Assembly: GCF_001411495.1 (NCBI RefSeq)
Contig: NZ_CP012981.1
Span: forward strand, 3,727,735 to 3,791,734
Length of the DNA: 64,000 nucleotides
DNA from: Burkholderia cepacia ATCC 25416
Lineage (GTDB): Bacteria; Pseudomonadota; Gammaproteobacteria; Burkholderiales; Burkholderiaceae
Reading direction: 5' to 3'
In this document: positions 15,569-25,710 of the stretch, piece by piece
Position numbering within the stretch: position 1 is the first letter of the stretch
Layout: each line of letters starts with the position of its first letter
Notes under the pieces: generated by a model
What the model was told of the DNA's origin: nothing
Database searches by the model: none
The model's input: the letters and a program-made list of their open reading frames with translations, nothing else
Position numbers and translations under genes: made by a program

Positions 15569-16351
15569 ATGAAGAAGGCCGCCCTGTGCGCCGCCCTCGC
15601 CCTCGTGGCGGGCAGCGCCTTCGCGAAGGAGTGGAAGACCGTGCGGATCGGCGTCGACGCCAGCTACCCGCCGTTCGAGTCGACCGCGCCGAGCGGCGAG
15701 ATCGTCGGGTTCGACGTCGATCTCACCAAGGAAATCTGCAAGCGGATCAACGTGAAATGCGTGTGGGTGGCGCAGGATCTCGACGGGATCATCCCGGCGC
15801 TGAAGGCGAAGAAGTACGACGTCATCGTGTCGTCGCTGACCGTCACGGACAAGCGCCGCGAACAGATCGACTTCTCCGACAAGGTATACGACGCGCCGGC
15901 GCGGATGATCGCGAAGGCCGGTTCGCCGCTGCTGCCGACGATCGCCTCGCTGAAGGGCAAGCGCGTGGGCGTCGAGCAGGGCTCGACGCAGGAAACCTAC
16001 GCGAAGGCGTACTGGGAGCCGCAGGGCGTGACGATCATTCCTTACCAGAACCAGGACCAGGTCTATGCCGATCTCGGCTCGGGCCGCCTCGACGCGACGC
16101 TGCAGGACGAGCTGCAAGCCGACTACGGCTTCCTGCGCACGCCGCGCGGCAAGGGCTTCGCGTTCGCCGGGCCGGAAGTGAAGGATCCGAAAACGATCGG
16201 CGACGGCACCGCGATCGGCCTGCGCAAGGAAGATACGGACCTGAAGCTCAAGATCAACAAGGCGCTGGCCGACATGCACAAGGACGGCACGTACGACCGG
16301 CTGTCGCACAAGTATTTCGCGTTCAGCGTCTATTCGGCTTCGGCCCGCTGA
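15569..16351 (+). CDS. basic amino acid (Lys/Arg/Orn/His) ABC transporter substrate-binding protein
   Basis: 260 residues from ATG at 15569. Signal peptide 1-19 (cleavage after AFA). It is a type II periplasmic binding protein of the HisJ/ArgT family: IGVDASYPPFES near the N-terminus, GFDVDLTKEICKRINVKC with the conserved Cys pair, and SSLTVTDKRREQIDFSDKVY. It captures basic amino acids in the periplasm and delivers them to the membrane complex encoded by the next three genes. The gap of about 240 bp to the permease gene holds a hairpin that may limit downstream expression relative to the binding protein. Confidence 0.93.
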   Translation: MKKAALCAALALVAGSAFAKEWKTVRIGVDASYPPFESTAPSGEIVGFDVDLTKEICKRINVKCVWVAQDLDGIIPALKAKKYDVIVSSLTVTDKRREQIDFSDKVYDAPARMIAKAGSPLLPTIASLKGKRVGVEQGSTQETYAKAYWEPQGVTIIPYQNQDQVYADLGSGRLDATLQDELQADYGFLRTPRGKGFAFAGPEVKDPKTIGDGTAIGLRKEDTDLKLKINKALADMHKDGTYDRLSHKYFAFSVYSASAR

Positions 16352-16371
16352 GCGTCGAAAAGAAGAGGCAA

Positions 16372-16397
16372 CGGATGCGGGGGCGGCCCCGTGTCCG
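16372..16397 (+). promoter_or_regulatory. intercistronic hairpin after binding-protein gene
   Basis: CGGATGCGGGG (16372-16382) pairs imperfectly with CCCCGTGTCCG (16387-16397). There is no U-run, so it is not a full terminator. Such hairpins after binding-protein genes often stabilise the upstream message and lower permease expression. Confidence 0.4.
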
Positions 16398-16592
16398 GGC
16401 AGTACAGGCAGTCGACCACGCGCCGCCCGCCCCCTCGCCCGCCGCTCGCGCGACGGGCTGGCCCGGCACCGATGCCGGGGCGGACGGTCATGATACGCAC
16501 GGGGCGTTCCGCGCAGCTTGGCGGGCGCGTCTTTCGCGGCGCACCGCGTGCGCCCTACGGGACCCCACTAGGGACCACACCAGGGACCACAT

Positions 16593-17282
16593 ATGTTTCT
16601 ACAAGGTTACGGCCCGCTGATCCTCGCGGGCACCTGGCAAACCGTCAAACTGGCGGTGCTTTCGCTTGCGCTGTCGTTCCTGCTGGGGCTGCTCGGCGCG
16701 GGCGCGAAGCTGTCGCGCAACCGCTTCACGAACGGCGTCGGCACCGTCTACACCACGCTGATCCGCGGCGTGCCCGACCTCGTGCTGATGCTGCTGCTGT
16801 TCTACAGCCTGCAGATCTGGCTGAACATGGCGACCGACGCGCTCGGCTGGGACCAGATCGACATCGACCCGTTCCTCGCCGGCGTACTCGTGCTCGGCTT
16901 CATCTACGGCGCGTACTTCACCGAGACCTTCCGCGGTGCGTTCCTGTCGGTGCCGCGCGGCCAGCTCGAGGCCGGCAGCGCGTACGGGATGACCAGCTGG
17001 CAGGTGTTCACGCGGATCATGTTCCCGCAGATGATGCGCTTCGCGCTGCCGGGCATCGGCAACAACTGGCAGGTGCTCGTGAAGTCGACCGCGCTCGTGT
17101 CGATCATCGGCCTGGCCGATGTCGTGAAGGCGTCGCAGGACGCCGGCAAGGGCACGCTGCGGTTCTTCTTCTTCACGCTGATCGCGGGTGCCGTCTACCT
17201 CGCGATCACGACGATCTCGAACTTCGTGCTGATGTGGCTCGAAAAGCGCTACTCGACCGGCGTCCGCAAGGCTGACCTATGA
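16593..17282 (+). CDS. hisQ: basic amino acid ABC transporter permease HisQ
   Basis: 229 residues. HisMQ-type permease with about five transmembrane segments. The EAA loop is EAGSAYGMTSWQVFTRIMFPQM, a good match to the family. GSS-like leader MFLQGYGPLILAGTWQTVKLA is typical of HisQ. The ATG sits six bases after AGGGA, inside a run of three GGGACC direct repeats (16559, 16571, 16583; 12-bp period). It forms a heterodimer with HisM, whose gene overlaps it by 4 nt (ATGA). Confidence 0.93.
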   Translation: MFLQGYGPLILAGTWQTVKLAVLSLALSFLLGLLGAGAKLSRNRFTNGVGTVYTTLIRGVPDLVLMLLLFYSLQIWLNMATDALGWDQIDIDPFLAGVLVLGFIYGAYFTETFRGAFLSVPRGQLEAGSAYGMTSWQVFTRIMFPQMMRFALPGIGNNWQVLVKSTALVSIIGLADVVKASQDAGKGTLRFFFFTLIAGAVYLAITTISNFVLMWLEKRYSTGVRKADL

Positions 17283-17992
17283 TCGACCTCATCCAAGAAT
17301 ACTGGCGCAACTACCTCTACACCGACGGCTACCGCATCACCGGCGTCGCGATCACGCTGTGGCTGCTGGTCGTGTCGATCGGCCTCGGCTTCTGCCTGTC
17401 GGTGCCGCTCGCCGTCGCGCGCGTGTCGAAGAAGAAGTGGCTGTCGGGCGCCGTATGGCTCTACACGTACGTGTTCCGCGGCACGCCGCTCTACGTGCAG
17501 CTGCTGCTCTGCTACACGGGCCTCTACAGCCTGCAGGCCGTGCGCGGCACGCCGATGCTCGACGCGTTCTTCCGCGACGGGATGCACTGCACGCTGCTCG
17601 CGTTCACGCTGAACACCTGCGCGTACACCACCGAGATCTTCGCGGGCGCGATCAAGGCGACGTCGTACGGCGAGATCGAAGCCGCGCGTGCCTACGGGAT
17701 GTCCACGTTCACGATGTATCGCCGCGTGATCCTGCCGTCGGCACTGCGCCGTGCGCTGCCGCTGTACAGCAACGAAGTGATCCTGATGCTGCACGCGACC
17801 ACCGTCGCCTTCACCGCGACCGTGCCGGACATCCTGAAGATCGCCCGCGACGTGAACTCGGCGACCTACATGTCGTTCCATGCGTTCGGCATCGCCGCCC
17901 TGCTCTACCTCGTGATCTCGTTCACGCTCGTGTGGCTGTTCCGCCAGGCCGAGCGTCGCTGGCTCGCGTATCTGCGCCCGCAAGGCAAGTAA
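17279..17992 (+). CDS. hisM: basic amino acid ABC transporter permease HisM
   Basis: 237 residues; starts within the last codons of hisQ (ATGA overlap), so translation is coupled. About five transmembrane segments. YVFRGTPLYVQLLL and the EAA loop EIEAARAYGMSTFTMYRRVI are characteristic of HisM. It pairs with HisQ and docks HisP through the EAA loop. The stop is 18 bp before the ATPase start. Confidence 0.93.
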   Translation: MIDLIQEYWRNYLYTDGYRITGVAITLWLLVVSIGLGFCLSVPLAVARVSKKKWLSGAVWLYTYVFRGTPLYVQLLLCYTGLYSLQAVRGTPMLDAFFRDGMHCTLLAFTLNTCAYTTEIFAGAIKATSYGEIEAARAYGMSTFTMYRRVILPSALRRALPLYSNEVILMLHATTVAFTATVPDILKIARDVNSATYMSFHAFGIAALLYLVISFTLVWLFRQAERRWLAYLRPQGK

Positions 17993-18010
17993 GTTTTCGC
18001 AGGACTATTG

Positions 18011-18790
18011 ATGAATTCCCAGACTCAGAAGCTTTTCGTCGACGATCTGCACAAGCGATACGGCGACAACGAAGTGCTCAAGGGCGTGTCGCTGAAGGCG
18101 AACTCGGGCGACGTGATCAGCGTGATCGGCTCGTCCGGCTCCGGCAAGAGCACGATGCTCCGCTGCATCAACTTCCTCGAGCAGCCGAATGCGGGCCGAA
18201 TCTTCGTCGACGGCGAGGAAGTGCGCACCGCGCTCGACAAGACGGGCGCGCTGCGCGCGGCCGATACGAAGCAGCTGCAGCGCGTGCGCACCAAGCTGTC
18301 GATGGTGTTCCAGCACTTCAACCTCTGGTCGCACATGAACGTGATCGAGAACGTGATGGAAGCGCCCGTGAACGTGCTCGGCATCCCGAAGAAGGAAGCC
18401 GAGGAACGTGCGCGCGCGTATCTCGAGAAAGTCGGCCTCGCGCCGCGCGTCGAGAAGCAGTATCCGTCACACCTGTCGGGCGGCCAGCAGCAGCGTGTCG
18501 CGATTGCGCGCGCGCTGGCGATGCATCCGGACGTGATGCTGTTCGACGAACCGACGTCGGCCCTCGACCCGGAACTGGTGGGTGAAGTGCTGAAGGTGAT
18601 GCAGAAGCTCGCCGAGGAAGGCCGCACGATGATCGTCGTCACGCACGAGATGGGCTTCGCGCGCAACGTGTCGAACCACGTGATGTTCCTGCACCAGGGC
18701 CGCGTCGAGGAAGAAGGCGTGCCGTCCGAGGTGTTTGCGAACCCGAAGAGCGAACGCCTGCGCGGGTTCCTGTCCGGCAGCCTCAAGTAA
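18011..18790 (+). CDS. hisP: basic amino acid ABC transporter ATP-binding protein HisP
   Basis: 259 residues from ATG at 18011; the TTG one codon earlier is a less likely start. Walker [11 protein letters not shown]-loop MVFQHFNLW, signature LSGGQQQR, Walker [13 protein letters not shown] and switch [10 protein letters not shown] are all present. Length and the insert [20 protein letters not shown] match HisP rather than GlnQ. It powers the HisQM channel. Last gene of the operon, followed by a strong terminator. Confidence 0.94.
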   Translation: MNSQTQKLFVDDLHKRYGDNEVLKGVSLKANSGDVISVIGSSGSGKSTMLRCINFLEQPNAGRIFVDGEEVRTALDKTGALRAADTKQLQRVRTKLSMVFQHFNLWSHMNVIENVMEAPVNVLGIPKKEAEERARAYLEKVGLAPRVEKQYPSHLSGGQQQRVAIARALAMHPDVMLFDEPTSALDPELVGEVLKVMQKLAEEGRTMIVVTHEMGFARNVSNHVMFLHQGRVEEEGVPSEVFANPKSERLRGFLSGSLK

Positions 18791-18815
18791 CGCGCACGAA
18801 ACGCACGACGTTCGA

Positions 18816-18844
18816 ACGGGCGCCTCGCGGCGCCCGTTTTGCGT
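18816..18844 (+). terminator. intrinsic terminator of the hisJQMP-type operon
   Basis: ACGGGCGCC-tcgc-GGCGCCCGT hairpin (18816-18837) directly followed by TTTGCGTTT. Confidence 0.85.
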
Positions 18845-18866
18845 TTACGTGGCATTTAGGTGGCGT

Positions 18867-19364
18867 TCATGCGGCGCTCACCGGCGCGCTGTCGGCAAAC
18901 GCGCGCAGTTCGTCGCCCGCGAGCCGGTAACGCACCCATTCGCTCTGCGGCGCCGCGCCGACGCTCTCGTAGAAGCGGATCGCCGGCTCGTTCCAGTCGA
19001 GCACGCTCCACTCGAAACGCCCGCAACCCGACTCGACCGCGATCCGCGCGAGCGCCTTCAGCAGCCGCAGCCCGGCGCCCGCGCCGCGAAAACGCGGCGA
19101 CACGTACAGGTCCTCGAGATACAGCCCCTGCCGGGCGAGCCACGTCGAATACGAGAAGAAATACACGGCGAAGCCGGCCGGCTCGCCGTCGACCTCGCAG
19201 ATCAGCGCGCGCGCCGGCGATCCGTCGCCGAACAGGCTGCGCTCGAGCGACGCGGGCGTCGCGACCACTTCGTGCTCCGCCTTCTCGTAGACGGCCAGTT
19301 CGGTAATGAAACGCAGGATCTGCGGCACGTCGGCGACGGTGGCGGAACGAATGTCGATTTGCAC
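18867..19364 (-). CDS. GNAT acetyltransferase, diamine N-acetyltransferase-like
   Basis: 165 residues. Motif A for acetyl-CoA binding is RFRGAGAGLRLLKALARIA, followed by WSVLDWNEPAIRFYESVGA. The order LYLEDLYVSPRFRGAG and the N-terminal IRSATVADVPQILRFITELAVYEKAEHEV resemble spermidine/spermine or thialysine N-acetyltransferases. A polyamine or diamine substrate would fit the neighbouring basic amino acid importer, but this is inference. It is divergent from a LysR regulator 133 bp away, which may control it. Confidence 0.82.
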   Translation of the reverse strand: MQIDIRSATVADVPQILRFITELAVYEKAEHEVVATPASLERSLFGDGSPARALICEVDGEPAGFAVYFFSYSTWLARQGLYLEDLYVSPRFRGAGAGLRLLKALARIAVESGCGRFEWSVLDWNEPAIRFYESVGAAPQSEWVRYRLAGDELRAFADSAPVSAA

Positions 19365-19497
19365 GGGATGAGCCCTCCTCCGGCCCGGACTTGAAACGGA
19401 AAGCGGCGCCGCGCAGCCGCGCTGGCGCCAATCAGATCGTCATGCTACGTTCACGCGGCGCCTGCAGGAAGTGCAGGTTTTTCATCGTGACCTGAAC

Positions 19498-20424
19498 ATG
19501 ATGCATCCCGATCTGCGCCGTCTCGACCTGAACCTGCTGCTCGTGTTCGACGCGCTGTACCGCCACCGGTCCGTCGCCGCGGCCGCGCACGAGCTTGCAT
19601 TGAGCCCGTCCGCGCTGAGCCACGCGCTCGCGCGGCTGCGCGACGCGATCGGCGATGCCCTGTTCGTGCGCCTCGGCAACGAGATGCAGCCGACCGTGCG
19701 CGCCGACGACATCGCCACCTGGGCCGGCGACGCGCTCGACGCGATGTCGAAGGGGCTTGCCCGCGCGCGCCGCTTCGATCCCGCGCAAAGCGACCGCACG
19801 TTCGTGTTCGCGGCGACCGACTACACGGCATTCGCCGTGCTGCCGGCGTTTCTCGCGCGCATCCAGCAGGTCGCGCCGCGGTTGCGGATCCGCGTCGTGC
19901 ATTCCGACCGGAAGATTTCCGTCGACGAACTCGCGGCCGGCCGCATCGATTTCGCGCTCGGCTACCACGAGGAATCGGCGGCCGACGCGCCGGGCATCGA
20001 GGACTTCGACTGGTTCTCCGACGACTACGTCGTCATCGCGAGCGCCGCGCATCCGGACGTCCGCCGGCGGCTCACGCTCGACCAGTACTTGGCGGCACGC
20101 CACGTGGTCGTCACGCCGTGGAACGAGTCGCGCGGCGTCGTCGACCACGTGCTCGACCGGCTCGGCCTCGCACGGCAAGTCGCCGTGCAGTTGCCGACCG
20201 TGCTGGCCGCGCCGTTCGTGATTGCGGAATCCGCGCTGCTGATGACCGTGCCGAACCGCGCCGCGCAGGCGCTGCGGCACGCGGCGCCGATCCGCATCTT
20301 TCCGGCGCCGTTCGAGATCCCGCGCTACACCGTGAAGGTCTACTCGCACGCGAAGCACGCGCGCACCGATGCGCATCGCTGGATTCGCACGCAGTTGCTC
20401 GAAGCGAGGCCGGAGCCTGCCTGA
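19498..20424 (+). CDS. LysR family transcriptional regulator
   Basis: 308 residues from ATG at 19498 (MMHPDLRRLDLNLLLVFDAL). The winged HTH (about 8-65) has the LysR pattern RSVAAAAHELALSPSALSHALARLRDAIGDALFVR. The periplasmic-binding-like sensor domain (about 95-300) follows NodD/PcpR-type members, ending with WIRTQLLEARP. It acts as a ligand-responsive DNA-binding tetramer. Divergent from the GNAT gene, the usual place for a LysR target. Ligand unknown. Confidence 0.9.
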   Translation: MMHPDLRRLDLNLLLVFDALYRHRSVAAAAHELALSPSALSHALARLRDAIGDALFVRLGNEMQPTVRADDIATWAGDALDAMSKGLARARRFDPAQSDRTFVFAATDYTAFAVLPAFLARIQQVAPRLRIRVVHSDRKISVDELAAGRIDFALGYHEESAADAPGIEDFDWFSDDYVVIASAAHPDVRRRLTLDQYLAARHVVVTPWNESRGVVDHVLDRLGLARQVAVQLPTVLAAPFVIAESALLMTVPNRAAQALRHAAPIRIFPAPFEIPRYTVKVYSHAKHARTDAHRWIRTQLLEARPEPA

Positions 20425-20990
20425 CCGGAGCGCGCCGGCGCACCGCGTCGCGCGTTGCCGTGCCAGCGCGACAGGCACGGGCCGGCGACGTCCGGTGCCC
20501 GCCCAATCATTACGAAATACTTACCAATTCCTCTTGTATGGCGCTTACGCCCGCGCCCCCTGCAACGTCAATAGTGGCAATCCTTGATCCATGTTTGCGA
20601 AAGCCGTGTCTCCCTTGTGGGACAAGGGTTTTCCGTTAATTGCAAACCCTCGGCGCACCTGTTGCCCACCGTGTTGCATGGCAATTTGGCGACAGGTGTT
20701 AGTCAAACAACGATTTCCATCGCCACAAAATTGTATTTTTGCTAAATTAGTAACCAAAGTAGCAAAACGAAGTTCGTGAAATGTAGTTTAGCTTCACGAC
20801 ACTACAAGGAGACCCCGCAGGCCGACCCGGCTGCGCGGGACCGCTCAACGGTTTTCCGTCCGCTTGCCCGCGTGCTGCGCTTACCGGCCCTGCACGAGGT
20901 CTCCCTGGTTATCCCGCTTTTGCCCGGCGCTCGCGCTCCGGGCATCTCGTGCAGTCTGGGTTGACTTTTTGACAGGGTATGGAGGAGATG
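20425..20990 (+). promoter_or_regulatory. long leader and promoter region of the porin gene
   Basis: 566 bp with a marked drop in GC at about 20500-20800 (ATTGTATTTTTGCTAAATTAG). Features seen: a CCCTTGT-ggg-ACAAGGG hairpin with TTTT (20612-20632) that could end LysR transcription or attenuate; an inverted repeat TCGTGAA (20774-20780)/TTCACGA (20793-20799); and a nested palindrome just before the start codon, CTGCACGAG (20890-20898)/CTCGTGCAG (20946-20954) enclosing GCCCGG (20922-20927)/CCGGGC (20938-20943). These suggest regulation at both transcription and mRNA structure. Confidence 0.5.
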
Positions 20991-22067
20991 ATGAAGAAAG
21001 CTTTGGTCGCGGCCGCGCTGATGGCTGCTGGGGTGGTGACGGCGCACGCGCAGAGCAGCGTCACGCTGTATGGTCGCCTGGATGCCGGCCTCGAGTACCT
21101 GAACGGCCTGCAAAACGGCCACCAGGTGCGCGCGGAAAGCGGCGACTGGGGCACCAGCCTGTGGGGCTTGAAGGGCACCGAAGACATCGGCGGCGGCAAC
21201 AAGATCCTGTTCCACCTCGAAGGTGCGTTCAACACGATGACGGGCGGCTTCAGCGGCTCGATCTGGGATCGTTATGCGACGGTCGGTATCTCGAACGACC
21301 GCTACGGTACGCTGCTGCTGGGTCGTGAACTCGCGATCGCCAACGGCGTGTGGGACTTCGACCCGTTCGGCCAGTCGGCCTGGTCGACGGCCTCGCTGGT
21401 GCGCGGCCGCAACTGGAACAAGACCAGCAACAACGTGTCGTACCAGTCGCCGCAGTTCTACGGCCTCGACTTCTACGGCCAGTTCTCGTTCTCCAACTCG
21501 ACCAGCTTCAACGGCAACACGACGGCCGGCCAACCGGGCCGTGCAGCCGGCGCACAGGTCACCTATACGAATTCGCTGTTCCAGTTGCGCGGCATCTACG
21601 ACGAAACGCGCGACAGCAACGGCCGCTTCTCGGACGTGTTCAACTACTCGCGTGAATACTTCGCGGGCGTGAACGTGTTCCTCGGCCAGTTCAAGGTTCA
21701 GGCCGCTTACCAGGCCTCGCGCGCGGACGGCAGCGGCGGCCCGGCAGTGAACGCCGGCGTGACGGGCACCCAGCAGGTCTGGGGCGGCGTAACGTGGCAG
21801 GCAACGCCGGCAGCGGCGCTGATCGCGGCCGTGTATCACGTGAACGCGAACCACGGCGGCGGCAACGCGAACATCTACACCGTCGGCGGCTCGTACAACA
21901 TCTCGAAGCGCACGCTGTTCGACCTGCAGGTCGCGACGGTGCGCAACAGCAAGAACGCCAACTTCGGCCTGAACGCGAACGGCGCCGGTACGGCCGTGTC
22001 GACGGGCAACCCGAATCCGGGCGGCAGCCAGACCGGCGTCTACGCCGGCATCCAGCACCTGTTCTGA
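20991..22067 (+). CDS. Gram-negative trimeric porin (Porin_4/OmpC-like)
   Basis: 358 residues from ATG at 20991, five bases after GGAGG; in-frame ATGs at 20979 and 20988 are alternatives. Signal peptide 1-20 (cleavage after AHA). The mature start QSSVTLYGRLDAGLEYL is the hallmark of beta-proteobacterial porins such as Burkholderia OpcP. Further markers are GLKGTEDIGGGNKILFHLE and a C-terminal strand ending QTGVYAGIQHLF with terminal Phe for BAM recognition. About 16 beta strands are expected. Monocistronic with a strong terminator; likely abundant. Confidence 0.95.
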   Translation: MKKALVAAALMAAGVVTAHAQSSVTLYGRLDAGLEYLNGLQNGHQVRAESGDWGTSLWGLKGTEDIGGGNKILFHLEGAFNTMTGGFSGSIWDRYATVGISNDRYGTLLLGRELAIANGVWDFDPFGQSAWSTASLVRGRNWNKTSNNVSYQSPQFYGLDFYGQFSFSNSTSFNGNTTAGQPGRAAGAQVTYTNSLFQLRGIYDETRDSNGRFSDVFNYSREYFAGVNVFLGQFKVQAAYQASRADGSGGPAVNAGVTGTQQVWGGVTWQATPAAALIAAVYHVNANHGGGNANIYTVGGSYNISKRTLFDLQVATVRNSKNANFGLNANGAGTAVSTGNPNPGGSQTGVYAGIQHLF

Positions 22068-22127
22068 TCAGGCGCCGTCAAAGAACGATTCGGCAACACT
22101 TTCCACGCTGCTGCGAGAGGCGCGTAT

Positions 22128-22164
22128 CGGTGCGGTACCCAACCGGGTATCGCACCGTTTTTTA
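22128..22164 (+). terminator. intrinsic terminator of porin gene
   Basis: CGGTGCGGTACCC (22128-22140) pairs with GGGTATCGCACCG (22145-22157) with one G-U pair, followed by six T residues. Confidence 0.88.
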
Positions 22165-22203
22165 TTGGCGGGGCCTGAAACGGCCCGCTGACGAATACGG
22201 CGC

Positions 22204-24335
<2,132 letters not shown>

Positions 24336-24446
24336 GGCGGGATTGGCGCAGCCCGGCGGCGCGCCCTGAACGGCTGACGAAATCGTCCCGGTGCGGGCCC
24401 GCGCAGGCCCTCGCATCCGGCGACACAGAACGGTACGGATTCACGC

Positions 24447-25625
24447 TTGAAACACGAACGCATCGATTATCGCACGGGCATCCTGTCGTCCCCCGCGGAG
24501 GTGCCGGCCGACGAATGGAACGCGCTGCTCGCCCGCGACGCGCAGCCGACGCCCTTCCTGCGCCACGAATTCCTCGACGCGCTGCACGTCGCGCGCTGCG
24601 CGGTCGACGATACCGGCTGGTCGCCGCATTTCGTCACGCTGACCGACGAGCGCACCGGCCGCCTCGCGGCCGCCGCCCCCGTCTACGCGAAGCAGCATTC
24701 GTACGGCGAATACGTGTTCGACTGGGCCTGGGCCGACGCGTACCAGCGCAACGACCTGCCCTACTACCCGAAGCTGCTGTGCGCGGTGCCGTTCACGCCC
24801 GTGCAGGGCACGCGCCTGCTCGCGGCCGACGACGATGCGCGCCGCCGGCTCGCGGCCACGCTGCTCGCATTCGCCGAGCAGAGCGACGTGTCGTCGCTGC
24901 ACGTGCTGTTCCCGACCGGCGACGAAGCGGCGCTCCTCGAATCGATGGGCATGATGCTGCGCGAAGGCGTGCAGTTCCACTGGATCAACGACGGCTACCG
25001 CCACTTCGACGATTTCCTCGGCACGCTCGAGCAGAAGAAGCGCAAGAACATCCGCGCGGAGCGGCGCAAGGTGCACGAGGCGGGCGTGACGTTCCGGCGG
25101 CTGACCGGCGACCGGATCACCGACGCCGACTGGCGCTTCTTCTCGCGCTGCTACCGGCAGACCTATCGCGAACACTATTCGAGCCCGTACCTGAACCTCG
25201 ACTTCTTCCGCACGATCGGTGCGACGATGCCCGAGAACCTGCTGCTCGTGATCGCGGAAGCCGGCGGCCAGCCGATCGCGAGCGCACTCGCCGTCTACCG
25301 GCGCGGCGAGAACGGCGGCGGCACGCTGTACGGCCGCTACTGGGGAGCGGTCGAGCACGTGCCGTGCCTGCATTTCGAAACGGCCTACTACCAGCTGCTC
25401 GAATTCTGCATCGAGGCCGGGCTCGACACGTTCGAAGGCGGCGCGCAGGGCGAACACAAGCTCGCACGCGGCTTCCTGCCGACCGTCACGCACTCCGCGC
25501 ACTGGCTCGCGCACCCGGCATTCTCCGACGCCGTCGCGCGCTTTCTCGAACGCGAGACCGAGCATATCCACGCGTACGTCGACGAATTGCGCGAACACGA
25601 TCCGTTCCGGCGCGGCGCCGGGTAA
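24447..25625 (+). CDS. FemAB-like GNAT acyltransferase (COG3146 type)
   Basis: 392 residues. Typical of the peptidogalycan-biosynthesis/FemAB-like GNAT family: TPFLRHEFLDALHVARCA, YVFDWAWADAYQRND, KKRKNIRAERRKVHEAGV, REHYSSPYLNLDFF and FEGGAQGEHKLARGFLP. The reaction is not established; an aminoacyl or acyl transfer is expected. The first usable start is TTG at 24447, 111 bp from the divergent nadE start, with no ATG until about residue 163, so the start is uncertain. No signal peptide. Confidence 0.85.
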   Translation: MKHERIDYRTGILSSPAEVPADEWNALLARDAQPTPFLRHEFLDALHVARCAVDDTGWSPHFVTLTDERTGRLAAAAPVYAKQHSYGEYVFDWAWADAYQRNDLPYYPKLLCAVPFTPVQGTRLLAADDDARRRLAATLLAFAEQSDVSSLHVLFPTGDEAALLESMGMMLREGVQFHWINDGYRHFDDFLGTLEQKKRKNIRAERRKVHEAGVTFRRLTGDRITDADWRFFSRCYRQTYREHYSSPYLNLDFFRTIGATMPENLLLVIAEAGGQPIASALAVYRRGENGGGTLYGRYWGAVEHVPCLHFETAYYQLLEFCIEAGLDTFEGGAQGEHKLARGFLPTVTHSAHWLAHPAFSDAVARFLERETEHIHAYVDELREHDPFRRGAG

Positions 25626-25710
25626 CGACTGCGCGCCGGAACGTGCCGGTACGTACCGGAATGCGGCGAGACCACGACCGGCCTCGCCGCGTGCCGCGCG
25701 GCCGCCCGGC

